From: Cellulophaga sp. 20_2_10
Lineage (GTDB): Bacteria > Bacteroidota > Bacteroidia > Flavobacteriales > Flavobacteriaceae
DNA: 64,000 nt
Direction of reading: 5' to 3'
NCBI RefSeq assembly: GCF_023476645.1
Contig: NZ_JAMCOJ010000002.1
Coordinates: forward strand, 157,561-221,560
Below are positions 8,391 to 17,962 of the stretch, piece by piece. The notes under the pieces were generated by a model. The model was not told where the DNA came from. It searched no databases and saw only the letters and a list, made by a program, of their open reading frames with translations. The position numbers and the translations under genes were made by a program. How positions within the stretch are numbered: the first letter of the stretch is position 1; every line of letters begins with the position of its first letter.

Positions 8391-9664
8391 AGTTCATACT
8401 TGTCTTTCCATCTGTTTTTTAAGAACTCTTTAATGGTTCTTTCTCTGCTGTTATTTCCTGGTACATAAAAAGATGTACCAGATAATTCATCTGGTAAAAA
8501 TTCTGCTGCAACAAAATTATTTTCATAGTTATGTGCATATTGGTAGTCTTTACCGTAACCTATATCTTTCATTAGCTTAGTTGGTGCATTACGTAAAGCT
8601 AGCGGTACAGATAAATCTCCCGTTTGTTTTACAACTTGTTGTGCTTTTCCTATGGCAGCATAGCTAGCATTGCTTTTTGCTGAGGTAGCTAGGTAAATTG
8701 CACATTGACTTAGTATTATACGAGCTTCAGGATAACCAATTGTTGTAACCGCTTGGAAAGTAGTGTTAGCCATAACCAAAGCAGTTGGGTTGGCATTACC
8801 AATATCTTCCGATGCAGCAATAAGCATTCTACGTGCAATAAATTTTACATCCTCGCCACCTTCTATCATACGTGCTAACCAGTATACGGCTCCGTTAGGA
8901 TCGCTACCACGAATAGATTTTATAAAAGCAGATACAATATCGTAATGTTGTTCACCAGTTTTGTCATACAAAACAGTATTTCTTTGTACTTTACTAAGGA
9001 CTAATTCATCTGTAATTACAACATCATCTGTATTTTCAGAGTTTATTACGAGCTCAAAAATATTTAGTAATTTTCTGCCATCACCACCAGAAAGTCTAAG
9101 TAGAGCTTCAGTTTCTTTAAGTTCTATGTTTTTCTTTTGTAGCTGTGTATCTTGCCTAATTGCGCGCTCTAATAATGTAACTAGATCATGCTTATCAAAA
9201 GGTTTTAGTATATAAACTTGGCACCTGCTTAAAAGTGCAGGAATTACCTCAAAGCTTGGGTTTTCTGTAGTTGCGCCAATTAAAGTAACCCATCCTTTTT
9301 CTACAGCTGCTAATAAAGAATCTTGCTGAGATTTACTAAACCTATGAATCTCATCTATAAATAAAATAGGATTTTTAGTAGTGAATAGTCCGCCACCTTT
9401 TTTAGCTTTCTCAATAACTTCCCTAACATCTTTAACACCACTACTAATTGCACTAAGCGTGTAAAACGGCCTATCTATTTCATTTGCAATAATGGTAGCT
9501 AAAGTTGTTTTACCGGTGCCAGGAGGTCCCCAAAGAATTAAAGAAGGCAGTATTCCTCTTTTTATTTGGTGCGTTAGTGTGCCATTCTCACCAACTAGGT
9601 GCGTCTGACTCACATATTCTGACAATGATTTTGGTCTTACTCTTTCTGCTAAAGGCTCGTTCAT
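8387..9664 (-). CDS. rarA: Replication-associated recombination protein A (AAA+ ATPase)
   Basis: 425 residues, the family's usual length. Walker A GPPGTGKT is at 46-53, Walker B LFIDEIH at 101-107, the sensor region [10 protein letters not shown] follows, and a clamp-loader-like C-terminal domain contains [15 protein letters not shown]. RarA/MgsA/WRNIP1 proteins act at stalled replication forks. The stop codon overlaps that of the plus-strand secreted protein gene by four bases (convergent). The ATG lies four bases after TATTTTTA. Confidence 0.95.
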   Translation of the reverse strand: MNEPLAERVRPKSLSEYVSQTHLVGENGTLTHQIKRGILPSLILWGPPGTGKTTLATIIANEIDRPFYTLSAISSGVKDVREVIEKAKKGGGLFTTKNPILFIDEIHRFSKSQQDSLLAAVEKGWVTLIGATTENPSFEVIPALLSRCQVYILKPFDKHDLVTLLERAIRQDTQLQKKNIELKETEALLRLSGGDGRKLLNIFELVINSENTDDVVITDELVLSKVQRNTVLYDKTGEQHYDIVSAFIKSIRGSDPNGAVYWLARMIEGGEDVKFIARRMLIAASEDIGNANPTALVMANTTFQAVTTIGYPEARIILSQCAIYLATSAKSNASYAAIGKAQQVVKQTGDLSVPLALRNAPTKLMKDIGYGKDYQYAHNYENNFVAAEFLPDELSGTSFYVPGNNSRERTIKEFLKNRWKDKYEL

Positions 9665-9668
9665 AATG

Positions 9669-9676
9669 TAAAAATA
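9669..9676 (-). promoter_or_regulatory. Possible -7 box of rarA
   Basis: On the minus strand TATTTTTA is followed by four bases and the rarA ATG. It matches TAnnTTTG except for the final base. A TTG lies upstream but at only about 16 bases rather than 19, so this is weak on its own. It matters because the same spacing recurs at radC, rlmB and queE. Confidence 0.3.
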
Positions 9677-9753
9677 AAAATAATCTAAATGACAATTTAG
9701 CAGATTTGTGTTTTTTGGCTAAATCATTGCGTTATTATAGTAAATTAGTGTTA

Positions 9754-10500
9754 ATGGTAAACAATAATTACTTTAAATTTTCATATTCTGTACTGCTTGT
9801 TCCAATAATTGCGGTGCTTAGTATTTGGACAGTCTATTGGGTAGAACTGCAATTCAAAGTTAATTTTAATAATTATGGAGTGTATCCTAGAACTTTAAGT
9901 GGTTTAAAAGGAATTTTGTTTAGCCCTTTTATACATGGTTCTTTGAAACATTTATACAGTAACACTTTACCACTGGCCGTTTTAAGTACAGCATTATTTT
10001 ACTTCTATAAACCAGTAGCTTTTAAAGTGCTATTTTATGGTACGCTTTTGTCAGGTTTAATTACGTGGTTAATAGGTAGACCATCTTACCATATTGGCGT
10101 TAGTGGTGTAATATACTTATTAGCAAGTTTTATTTTTTTTAAAGGTGTATTTGCTAAACACTACAGACTAATAGCTTTATCTTTATTTGTTGTGTTTGTT
10201 TATGGTAGTATGCTTTGGTACATTCTCCCTATAAAAGACGGAATTTCTTGGGAAGGACATTTAGGCGGATTTCTTACAGGATTATTTTTTGCTTATTTTT
10301 TAAAAGCAGATATACCTAAACCTAAGAAGTTTGCTTGGGAAGAAGATAATTATAATGAAGAAGCAGATGAGTTTTTAAGTCATTTTGATGAAAACGGTAA
10401 TTTTATTGAATCTAAACCAGAAGAAGATCCTGATTTAGATACCAATACTACAATAGGTGTAACCTACACTTATCATTATAAAAAAGCAGAGGAAGAGTAG
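9754..10500 (+). CDS. Rhomboid-family intramembrane serine protease
   Basis: 248 residues from the ATG at 9754; upstream in-frame TTG codons from 9706 would only prepend a non-hydrophobic stretch. Several membrane helices are evident. The catalytic Ser lies in GVSG (115-118, Ser117) and the His in WEGHLGG (His169); HLYSN (66-70) supplies the usual oxyanion-side His and Asn. Rhomboids cleave transmembrane substrates inside the membrane. Residues from about 187 to the end form an acidic cytoplasmic tail containing DEFLSHFDENG. It converges on rlmB with a 3-base gap. Confidence 0.9.
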   Translation: MVNNNYFKFSYSVLLVPIIAVLSIWTVYWVELQFKVNFNNYGVYPRTLSGLKGILFSPFIHGSLKHLYSNTLPLAVLSTALFYFYKPVAFKVLFYGTLLSGLITWLIGRPSYHIGVSGVIYLLASFIFFKGVFAKHYRLIALSLFVVFVYGSMLWYILPIKDGISWEGHLGGFLTGLFFAYFLKADIPKPKKFAWEEDNYNEEADEFLSHFDENGNFIESKPEEDPDLDTNTTIGVTYTYHYKKAEEE

Positions 10501-10503
10501 AGC

Positions 10504-11241
10504 TTATCCTAATCTTTGTCTAACAGCTTCGTATAAGAACACACCACAAGCTACAGATACATTTAGAGATTCTATATCACCTAACAAAGGTAATTTAGCG
10601 GTATGGTCTGCTGCCTTTAAGATTGATGGAGAAATACCAATATCTTCAGAACCCATAATAATAGCACAAGATTCTTTAAAAGAAACATCATAAATAGTAT
10701 CGGTTGTTTTTTCTGATGCAGCAATAATTTTTATTCCAGATGCTTGTAGATAATGTACAGCATCTTTTAAGTGATTTACTTTAGCAATTGGAACTTTAAA
10801 TGCAGCTCCAGCAGATGTTTTAATTGTATCGGCAGTTACAGGAGCAGCTCCTTTTTTCTGAATAATAATACCATCTACACCAGTGCATTCTGCAGTTCTA
10901 ATTATTGCACCAAAATTACGAACATCAGATAATTGATCTAGTAATAAGAACAATGGTTTTTCTTTTGCAGCAATTACACTTTCTACTAATTCTTCAAAAT
11001 TATAAAATGTAATAGGAGATATGTTGGCAACTACACCTTGGTGATTACTTCTTGTTAACCTGTTTAATTTTTCTACAGGAACATAAGAAATATTAATTCC
11101 TTTTTTTCTGGCTAAATTTTCAAGTTCCTTAAAAAGATCACCTTTTAATCCTTTTTGAACAAAAATTTTATCTAGAGCTTCATTAGCATTAATAGCTTCT
11201 ATAATTGCTCTAATACCATAAATTTGGGTAGTTTTTTCCAT
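10504..11241 (-). CDS. rlmB: 23S rRNA 2'-O-methyltransferase (SpoU/TrmH family, RlmB)
   Basis: 245 residues. The N-terminal substrate-binding domain (TQIYGIRAIIEAI) is followed by the SPOUT knot motifs: LSDVRNFGAIIRTAECTGVD (motif 1), IIMGSEDIGIS (motif 2) and LNVSVACGVFLYEAVRQR (motif 3). RlmB methylates G2251 of 23S rRNA; members of this family are hard to separate by eye. The gene lies just after the terminator of the susD gene upstream. Its own -7 box (TACCTTTG) ends four bases before the ATG. Confidence 0.9.
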   Translation of the reverse strand: MEKTTQIYGIRAIIEAINANEALDKIFVQKGLKGDLFKELENLARKKGINISYVPVEKLNRLTRSNHQGVVANISPITFYNFEELVESVIAAKEKPLFLLLDQLSDVRNFGAIIRTAECTGVDGIIIQKKGAAPVTADTIKTSAGAAFKVPIAKVNHLKDAVHYLQASGIKIIAASEKTTDTIYDVSFKESCAIIMGSEDIGISPSILKAADHTAKLPLLGDIESLNVSVACGVFLYEAVRQRLG

Positions 11242-11245
11242 TTGG

Positions 11246-11253
11246 CAAAGGTA
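11246..11253 (-). promoter_or_regulatory. -7 promoter box of rlmB
   Basis: TACCTTTG-C on the minus strand is an exact TAnnTTTG-C match, four bases before the rlmB ATG. It directly follows the U-tract of the susD terminator, so the -33 region would lie inside that hairpin. The predicted transcription start falls at or next to the A of the ATG. Confidence 0.55.
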
Positions 11254-11254
11254 T

Positions 11255-11285
11255 AAAAAAAACCTGCGGAAATCTCCGCAGGTTT
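11255..11285 (-). terminator. Intrinsic terminator after the first susCD pair
   Basis: AAACCTGCGGA and TCCGCAGGTTT form an 11-base perfect stem with a 4-base loop, followed on the minus strand by a run of eight T. It lies 37 bases after the susD stop and is one of the strongest terminators in the window. Confidence 0.9.
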
Positions 11286-11321
11286 AAATATTAAATAATT
11301 ATTTAGTCTTAAAACTAGAAC

Positions 11322-12917
11322 TTAGTTTAAATCCCAGAATAATTTACTTGTAATTAAATCTCCATTAGAAAGATCAGAAGCTGCAGCAGCTCTGTTTGCT
11401 CCATTAAGAGTTTGTAATATTTGTGGATACCTTAAACGGAAAGGTAAGTCATTTACAGAAGGATCAACTGGACCTGGCTCAAATGTGTAGCTAGTTAAAG
11501 GTGTATCTGTATTTTGTTCATCCACTTGTGTTTGCGGTAAAGATATCACGTCATTAGGTTTTACTAATGTGTTAGGAAAACCAGTTCTTCTATATTCTGT
11601 ATAAGCTTGGTGTGCTTGCATATATAGAGCAATATATTTTTGATTTAACACATTGGCTTGGTTTGCAGCAGGAAGACCAGATACAAATGCAGTAACATCT
11701 GCTGGATCTACTCCCCACTTTTCCATACTAGCAGTAACTCCATTTTCGTAGTTCGCTTGTGACCAATTATTACGTTCAGAAATTAAAAATTCAACTTCTG
11801 CATATTCCATAAAAACTTCGCGGTAATCAGGTTTTAATACATTACTACTTGGGTACGAGTATGCTATGTTTCTCAAGAAATTTGTATTTCTAAAAGCATA
11901 AGGAACACCTAAATAATCATCATAATCTTCCGTTACAACCGCAGTTCCTGACTTTACTTCACTAATACCAACAGATATTGGCACAGCCATCTTGAATAAA
12001 CGAGGATCTGGATTAAAATTACCTCTTTCACCTTTTAATAATTCAACAAAGGGCGCAGCTACAGCAAAATCTGTTCTTGAAATAAAAGCCCCCCAAAGAG
12101 GTGAAGAGTTTGCATCCGCAGCTTCGTATGCTTGTGAAGCATTATCGTCATTAGATGTCATAACACCACTAGCAATAGCAGCATCAAAAGCAGATTGATA
12201 AGTTGTTGCATCTACATCTTTAATTGTAGTTGCAACTCTTAAAATAAGTGAGTTTGCGAATTTTTTCCATTTTTCTGCATCTCCTCCAAATACATTGTCA
12301 CCGCTTACAAAAGAGGCAGAACCTACATTTATCATATCTGCTGATTCTCTTAATTCTTTAAGTATATCTGCATAAATATCTTCTTGAGCAGCAAATACTG
12401 GAGTAGGAGTTAAATCAAGATTTAAAGCTTGAAAAGTCTCATTGTCAGATCCATATGAGTAATAAGGAACATCTCCAAAGAAATTAGTTAATTCATAGAA
12501 CATATAAGATAACATAATACGAGATGCGGCAATTTGATTATCGTTATCGCCATAAGCAGCAGCAAGTCCACGTGATTCTTCGTTTGTATTTTGATCTAGT
12601 ATAGCTTTAAAATCTGTAGCTACAAGGTACGTGTTACGGTAAATAGACTCAGCAGAAGTTTCACGGTAAAGATACCTGTCTTCATCTGCATAAGCTGTTT
12701 GTCCCCAATACTGAACCCATGGAAGCGTTAAACGACCTTCGTTAAAAGCATCTCTTGAGAAATCAGTAAATTGTTTCGTAGCACTAGCGAAAATATTGTT
12801 AGTAGGTACTACTTCAGGATTGTTTGGATTTGCGTTAATTTCAGCTAAATCTTTATCACAAGAATTAAAAGTAGTCGCAATAACAAGTACTAATAATAGT
12901 ATAAGTTTATTTTTCAT
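11322..12917 (-). CDS. SusD/RagB-family outer-membrane lipoprotein (first pair)
   Basis: 531 residues. The signal peptide ends TFNSC, giving lipidated Cys19, followed by DKDLAEINANPNNPE, typical of the SusD-like subgroup with a NPN motif after the anchor. The body is helical (TPR-like), with segments such as YEAADANSSPLWGAF and AEVEFLISERNNW, and MQAHQAYTEYRRTGFP near the C-terminus. SusD-like proteins capture oligosaccharides or peptides at the cell surface and pass them to their SusC channel. It starts 5 bases after the SusC gene on the same strand. No glycosidase or peptidase lies next to the pair, so the ligand cannot be guessed. Confidence 0.92.
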   Translation of the reverse strand: MKNKLILLLVLVIATTFNSCDKDLAEINANPNNPEVVPTNNIFASATKQFTDFSRDAFNEGRLTLPWVQYWGQTAYADEDRYLYRETSAESIYRNTYLVATDFKAILDQNTNEESRGLAAAYGDNDNQIAASRIMLSYMFYELTNFFGDVPYYSYGSDNETFQALNLDLTPTPVFAAQEDIYADILKELRESADMINVGSASFVSGDNVFGGDAEKWKKFANSLILRVATTIKDVDATTYQSAFDAAIASGVMTSNDDNASQAYEAADANSSPLWGAFISRTDFAVAAPFVELLKGERGNFNPDPRLFKMAVPISVGISEVKSGTAVVTEDYDDYLGVPYAFRNTNFLRNIAYSYPSSNVLKPDYREVFMEYAEVEFLISERNNWSQANYENGVTASMEKWGVDPADVTAFVSGLPAANQANVLNQKYIALYMQAHQAYTEYRRTGFPNTLVKPNDVISLPQTQVDEQNTDTPLTSYTFEPGPVDPSVNDLPFRLRYPQILQTLNGANRAAAASDLSNGDLITSKLFWDLN

Positions 12918-12922
12918 TTTTC

Positions 12923-15900
12923 TTAGAATTTTAATTGTAAGTTTAATCCATAACTTCTAGTAGAAGGAAGTGATCCACCTTCAGAACCTTGAATATTTCC
13001 ACTTCCTGATGTAGCTACTTCTGGGTCAAAGTTGTCATTATCTAGTCCCCATACTCCTAAGTTTCTTGCGAAACCAGATATGTTAATACTAGATATACCT
13101 GAGTTTTTTAATAAAGTTGACGGTAATTTATAGCTAAGACTAATTTCTCTTAGTTTAATGTAGTCAGCATCAAATACGTTGGCTGCATCATTTCCAAAGA
13201 AATAATCCGTACCTTCTTGTTGTGCAGATATTACTTGAGTGTTAGGGGCTGTACCCGTAACAGTATAGTTTCCATCAGCATCGTATGTAACAGTTCCTGT
13301 AACACCATCTAAAACAGTACCAACTTCTCTTTTGTTGTTCGTAGCTGTTTGTTCAAGTATACCAGAGTAATTACCCCATATATTTGTTAAAGATCTGTAT
13401 TTACCACCTTTTTGCACATCAATTAAAAAGCCTAAGCTAAGGTTCTTGTAACGTAATGTATTTTTAAAGCCCATATTGTAATCAGGAAGTATAGATCCTA
13501 AATTTTCAACATTTTGAGTTTCTGCGTAGCTACCATTAGCATTTACAACTTTGTTACCTTGATCATCAAATACAAAATTAGTACCTCTAATAACTCCGTA
13601 AGATTCTCCTACAACAGCATTAATGGTTACAGAGTTAAATGGAAATGAAGCTATTTGAAGAGATTCTACACCATCTATAATTTCTAGTAACTCATTATTA
13701 TTTTTAGAGAAATTCCAAGTGAAATCCCAAGAGAAATCATCTGTTTGTATAGGAGTAATATTAACTAAAGCTTCAACACCTCTGTTTCTTAAAACTCCTG
13801 CATTTGTAAATGTTGAATTATAACCAGAAGAAGGATCTATTGTTACTGGCGTAATTAGATCGCTAGTTTCTTCGTTGTAATATGTAAGATCAAAACTTAT
13901 ACGATTCTGTAAAAATGCCATTTCTAAACCAACTTCATACGATTGTTTTAGTTCTGGACGTAAGTTAGGGTTTTGACTTGTGTTACTAGTACTAAATGGA
14001 ACATCTCCTAAAAATGGAATTTGAGCGCCAAAGGTAGTAGCTAATTGGTAAGGATCAGTATCACTACCTACCTCTGCATAACCACCACGTATTTTACCAA
14101 AAGATAACCAATCTGCTTTAAACAGATTAGAGAATACAATACTACCATTTACACCAGGGTAAAAGAAAGAATTGTTATTTTCAGGAAGAGTAGAAGACCA
14201 ATCGCTACGACCAACAACTGTAAGGTATGCGAAATTGTCATAACCTAAAGAAACCGAACCGTAAACACTATTTACTCTTTTTTCAGAATCATATTCTGTT
14301 GGCTGAGCAGGGTCTGCAGAGTTACTAATAGTAAAAAGACCTGGAACAACTAAACCACCAGAAGTAGACGCAGATAACCTGTGAAATTCATTTTCTCTTC
14401 TGTTAGCTCCTATAAAAGAGTTTATGCTAAATTTGTTATCAGCAAATTTTTTGTCAAAATGTAAACGAGCTTCATAATTAACTTCTTGGAAATCCCTATC
14501 TGATTCAGAGTAAAATGGTTGATCTTGTGATCCAATTACTCTACGCTCATTAACCCTAAAGTCATAAGTATCTGCGTAAATTTTACCAACAACATAAAGT
14601 TCTTCAGTAATATTATAAGTTGCACCTATGTTACCGTACCAACGTGTACGTTTATCTTCTGCTGTGTTTTCGTATAAAGTCCAGTATGGATTATCAGAAT
14701 AACGAGCGCTACCATCTTCTGCAGATATACGGTTCCATGGACGTTGTACACCATCACCTCTCTTGTAATCTTTAAGGCGATCATAGTCTAAAGATGCTTG
14801 TCCAAATTGGTATAACTGTTGTACGACACCTGATCCAGTATAACCAGAAGCAGGTCTATTGAAACCTTCAGTTACTGTTAAATTAACAAGAGCCTCTACT
14901 TTTAATTTATCAGTTAATTGACTTGTAGCATTAAAGTTAACAGAGCTTTTTGTTAATTCTGAGTTAGGTACAATACCTTCTGTTTTAGTTTTATTTGCAC
15001 TTAAACGAACTGTTGACTTTTCTGTTCCTTGAGAAAATGAAATTCCATTGTTATAAGATACTCCTGTGTTCCAGAAAGAATCAATATCATTAGATGGAGA
15101 TAGCCAAGGACGAGTTTGTAAATAATCATCAGAAAACTCGGGATCAAAAGCATCCCAGTGTAATACTTGTTGTCCTTCAAATTTTGGACCCCATGTTTCA
15201 TCTGTACCATAATCTACTACGTTGTATTCAGTTCCATTAATTGTTGTAGTTCCAAATCCACTTTGACCAATAGTACTAGCGTCACCAGCACCACCACCGT
15301 ATAGTTTCTGTATTTTAGGTAAAATGTTAACTTGTTGGAAAGTAACACCAGAATTAATTGTTATTTGAGCTTTTCCTTTTTTACCAGATTTAGTTGTAAT
15401 AAGTATTACACCGTTACTTGCCCTAGATCCGTAAAGTGCAGCTGCAGCTCCCCCTTTAAGTATGTTTAAAGATTCAATATCATCAGGGTTAATATCAAAA
15501 CCTGCATCTCCGTAATCACGGCCACCACCACCTGACTGTGTAGATGAACTATTGTAGTTAGAGTTATCCAAAGGAATACCATCTACAACCATTAGAGGTC
15601 TATTCTCTTGTGTTATAGAACTTGGTCCTCTTAATACAATTCTTGTAGAGCCTCCTAAGTTACCTGAGTTGTTAGATATTTGTACCCCCGCAACCTTACC
15701 CGACATAGCGTTAAGAGCGTTAGACGTTCTTGTTTCGGTAATGTCCTCGCCAGTTACTGTTTGTGTTGAGTAACCAAGAGATTTTTTGTCTCTAGATATA
15801 CCAAGAGCTGTAACTACTACTTCTTGCAGCGCTTCTGCATCTTCTTCCAATTGTACATTAATGGTATTTTGATCACCAATTGTACGAGAACTTGATTTTT

Positions 15901-16132
15901 GTCCTAAGTAAGTGAACAATAAAACTTGACCTTTAGATGCAGAAATTGAATACTCTCCATCAAAACCTGTCTGTGTTCCAGTTTGTGTTCCTTTAACTAG
16001 GATGTTTACTCCTGGTAGTGGTATTCCGTCTTGATCGGAAACTATACCAGAAATCGTTTTTTGTTGTGCAAATGTTAAATGCACAATAAACGCTAACAGT
16101 AGCGTTAAGATTCCTCTTTGTTTTGTTTTCAT
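12923..16132 (-). CDS. SusC/RagA-family TonB-dependent transporter (first pair)
   Basis: 1069 residues. Signal peptide 1-22 (ending LTFAQ), then a carboxypeptidase-regulatory-like domain (about 25-100, GIPLPGVNILVKGT), a TonB-box-like EEDAEALQEVVVTALG, a plug (about 115-250) and the outer-membrane barrel ending SYGLNLQLKF. SusC proteins import ligands delivered by SusD. The ATG is preceded by a leader homologous to that of the second susC. Residues 1-110 closely resemble the paralogue, whereas the plug and barrel are strongly diverged, so the substrates probably differ. Confidence 0.95.
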   Translation of the reverse strand: MKTKQRGILTLLLAFIVHLTFAQQKTISGIVSDQDGIPLPGVNILVKGTQTGTQTGFDGEYSISASKGQVLLFTYLGQKSSSRTIGDQNTINVQLEEDAEALQEVVVTALGISRDKKSLGYSTQTVTGEDITETRTSNALNAMSGKVAGVQISNNSGNLGGSTRIVLRGPSSITQENRPLMVVDGIPLDNSNYNSSSTQSGGGGRDYGDAGFDINPDDIESLNILKGGAAAALYGSRASNGVILITTKSGKKGKAQITINSGVTFQQVNILPKIQKLYGGGAGDASTIGQSGFGTTTINGTEYNVVDYGTDETWGPKFEGQQVLHWDAFDPEFSDDYLQTRPWLSPSNDIDSFWNTGVSYNNGISFSQGTEKSTVRLSANKTKTEGIVPNSELTKSSVNFNATSQLTDKLKVEALVNLTVTEGFNRPASGYTGSGVVQQLYQFGQASLDYDRLKDYKRGDGVQRPWNRISAEDGSARYSDNPYWTLYENTAEDKRTRWYGNIGATYNITEELYVVGKIYADTYDFRVNERRVIGSQDQPFYSESDRDFQEVNYEARLHFDKKFADNKFSINSFIGANRRENEFHRLSASTSGGLVVPGLFTISNSADPAQPTEYDSEKRVNSVYGSVSLGYDNFAYLTVVGRSDWSSTLPENNNSFFYPGVNGSIVFSNLFKADWLSFGKIRGGYAEVGSDTDPYQLATTFGAQIPFLGDVPFSTSNTSQNPNLRPELKQSYEVGLEMAFLQNRISFDLTYYNEETSDLITPVTIDPSSGYNSTFTNAGVLRNRGVEALVNITPIQTDDFSWDFTWNFSKNNNELLEIIDGVESLQIASFPFNSVTINAVVGESYGVIRGTNFVFDDQGNKVVNANGSYAETQNVENLGSILPDYNMGFKNTLRYKNLSLGFLIDVQKGGKYRSLTNIWGNYSGILEQTATNNKREVGTVLDGVTGTVTYDADGNYTVTGTAPNTQVISAQQEGTDYFFGNDAANVFDADYIKLREISLSYKLPSTLLKNSGISSINISGFARNLGVWGLDNDNFDPEVATSGSGNIQGSEGGSLPSTRSYGLNLQLKF

Positions 16133-16187
16133 TTTTTTGTAGTATTTGAATTAGTCGACATCAAAAATCAAAAAATTATGTTAATAA

Positions 16188-16216
16188 GCAAACTAATTTT
16201 CTATTTATTTTAACAA
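16188..16216 (-). promoter_or_regulatory. Probable promoter of the first susC
   Basis: Minus strand: TTG (16216-16214), 17 bases, then TTAGTTTG-C, a near match to TAnnTTTG-C. The TTG and its downstream bases are conserved in the leader of the second susC, which supports a functional role. The leader to the ATG is about 50 bases. Confidence 0.45.
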
Positions 16217-16434
16217 AACAGTAATAAAATACCACAAATAAATGTAGGTTTAATGCCACTGTTATCAATCGATAATTTATAATGTACATTTGTGCATTAA
16301 AATAATAACATTTGCTTTTTAGCTTAATCTGTTCTGTTCTTATTTTTAAATTTGATTAGGTAGACTAGTTAAATACTTAAGTTATTAATTGTTTTTTGTT
16401 AATTCTGTTAGGGGTTTAGTAGTGGTTTTTTAAT

Positions 16435-16466
16435 AAAAAAAATGCCTTCGAATTTCTTCAAAGGCA
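16435..16466 (-). terminator. Intrinsic terminator after the second susCD pair
   Basis: Minus strand: TGCCTTTGAA-GAAA-TTCGAAGGCA, a 10-base stem with one G-U pair and a GNRA-type tetraloop, followed by eight T. It lies 26 bases after the susD stop. Confidence 0.88.
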
Positions 16467-16491
16467 CTTTAATACTACTCAAATATAAAAA

Positions 16492-17952
16492 TTATCTCCA
16501 GCCACCAGTAGAATAATCCTCACCAGCTACTCCGGATGTTCCTCCAAAAGTATAGTAATCTGCAGGTATTGCATCTAATGCTTCTCCTGGAACAGGGAAG
16601 TGTAAAAGTGTTCCTGATTGTAATTGATCTTCTTTTCTCATTTCAAAGAAACCAAGTCCCATACTCGTAAAACTAAATTCAACTAGCCTTTCATGGTGTA
16701 TGGCAGCTTGTACATCTGTAGTGTTTTCTGCTACAGCAGGTAATTCACCTCTTGTAATTCTTGTTCCTGCATTAACTATTGCAGCAGCACCACTAACATC
16801 ATTAGTCATTAATAGAGCTTCTGCTTTGTACATATCTAATTCTGCTTTTGAGAATTCAGTTACATTAATTGTCCATTCAGTAATGTAATCATCATATCTA
16901 GAATAACGATAGTTGCTAAAATGATATTTACCTCTTTCTGGTCTAAAGCTATTTGAACCTAAAAATTCGAAATCAGAATTAAGTCTGGCATCAATAGGTG
17001 AAGTAGATTCTGGAACGCTAACTAAATCTTCTGTCCAGTAATCTGGTTGTGTAGGGTCTAACATATTTACAATACGCATATCTAGTCTAGCCCAACCTGG
17101 GTATACTAAATAGGTTTTTGGAATTAAGTCATACCAAACAACATCATCCATTAAAATTTCAAAGTCGTTAGTTATGCCGTTGTCTGCATATTGAATTACT
17201 TTTGACCAAGTAATATTTGTTTTTTGAGCCGTATTACGCACGTTACTAACTAACATTCTTGCGCCAATAGAGTTCATTAATTCTGATAAGTTTTCAGATG
17301 TACCTGTATAACCTGGAATCCAAGATTCAGGTAATGTAAAACTATTAGCGTCAGCTATAGCAATAGCTTCATCTAATCTGTCTAATGCATATGCCATTCC
17401 AGTTTCATAATCAGTAGAACCATCACCTTCACCAATTGGTCCTTCAGCGTCATATAGCCATACTTTATCAAAAACTAATGCTAAATATCCAATAGATAAA
17501 GCCTGTCCAAATTTACCCATAGCTAAAACCATTTGCGGATCATCAAATTCAGTTCCATTTTCTACAGCAGCTACTATTGTATTAGAATCTGTAAGTAAAG
17601 AATATAGTGAATTAAAATAGCTTTTGGTTACGTTGTTACCATACGAACTAGTGTTGTTAAATGCAAGTCTAGGTTCACTTGATAAATCTCTCATTCCAAA
17701 GTTACCCCAAGAACAAGTAGATACATCGGCCATAGTTGCAAATGCAGCACCAGGTCCGGAAGTAGAGTGAGTTGTTATAAACCAACTGTTCATAATATTA
17801 CCTGCTGTAGATAATAATGCAACTGGGTCAGAACCTAATATTTCATCATTAGGACTTTCAAAGTTTGTTGCGTTTAAGTCTGTTTCAAAATCTTGGCAAG
17901 ATGCAATGATCAATACCAACATTACCATTAAATATTTGTTTATACGTTTCAT
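16492..17952 (-). CDS. SusD/RagB-family outer-membrane lipoprotein (second pair)
   Basis: 486 residues from the ATG at 17952. An upstream in-frame ATG exists but lies inside the preceding susC gene and would bury the signal peptide; the chosen start follows TAAGGTAAAT and gives MKRINKYLMVMLVLIIASC with lipidated Cys19. The mature region has SusD-type helices (for example RMLVSNVRNTAQK, KAELDMYKAEALLMTND). The C-terminus (FGGTSGVAGEDYSTGGWR) is glycine-rich. It lies 10 bases after the second susC and is followed by a strong terminator. Confidence 0.9.
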   Translation of the reverse strand: MKRINKYLMVMLVLIIASCQDFETDLNATNFESPNDEILGSDPVALLSTAGNIMNSWFITTHSTSGPGAAFATMADVSTCSWGNFGMRDLSSEPRLAFNNTSSYGNNVTKSYFNSLYSLLTDSNTIVAAVENGTEFDDPQMVLAMGKFGQALSIGYLALVFDKVWLYDAEGPIGEGDGSTDYETGMAYALDRLDEAIAIADANSFTLPESWIPGYTGTSENLSELMNSIGARMLVSNVRNTAQKTNITWSKVIQYADNGITNDFEILMDDVVWYDLIPKTYLVYPGWARLDMRIVNMLDPTQPDYWTEDLVSVPESTSPIDARLNSDFEFLGSNSFRPERGKYHFSNYRYSRYDDYITEWTINVTEFSKAELDMYKAEALLMTNDVSGAAAIVNAGTRITRGELPAVAENTTDVQAAIHHERLVEFSFTSMGLGFFEMRKEDQLQSGTLLHFPVPGEALDAIPADYYTFGGTSGVAGEDYSTGGWR

Positions 17953-17962
17953 ATTTACCTTA

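Larger units (their letters stand above)
16133..16491. other. Intergenic region, 359 bases
   Basis: The space between the second susD (minus) and the first susC (minus). It holds the susD terminator (16435-16466), the promoter and duplicated leader of the first susC (up to about 16216), and an AT-rich middle with small palindromes (ATGTACAT; TATC-GATT-GATA). I see no gene. Confidence 0.6.
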
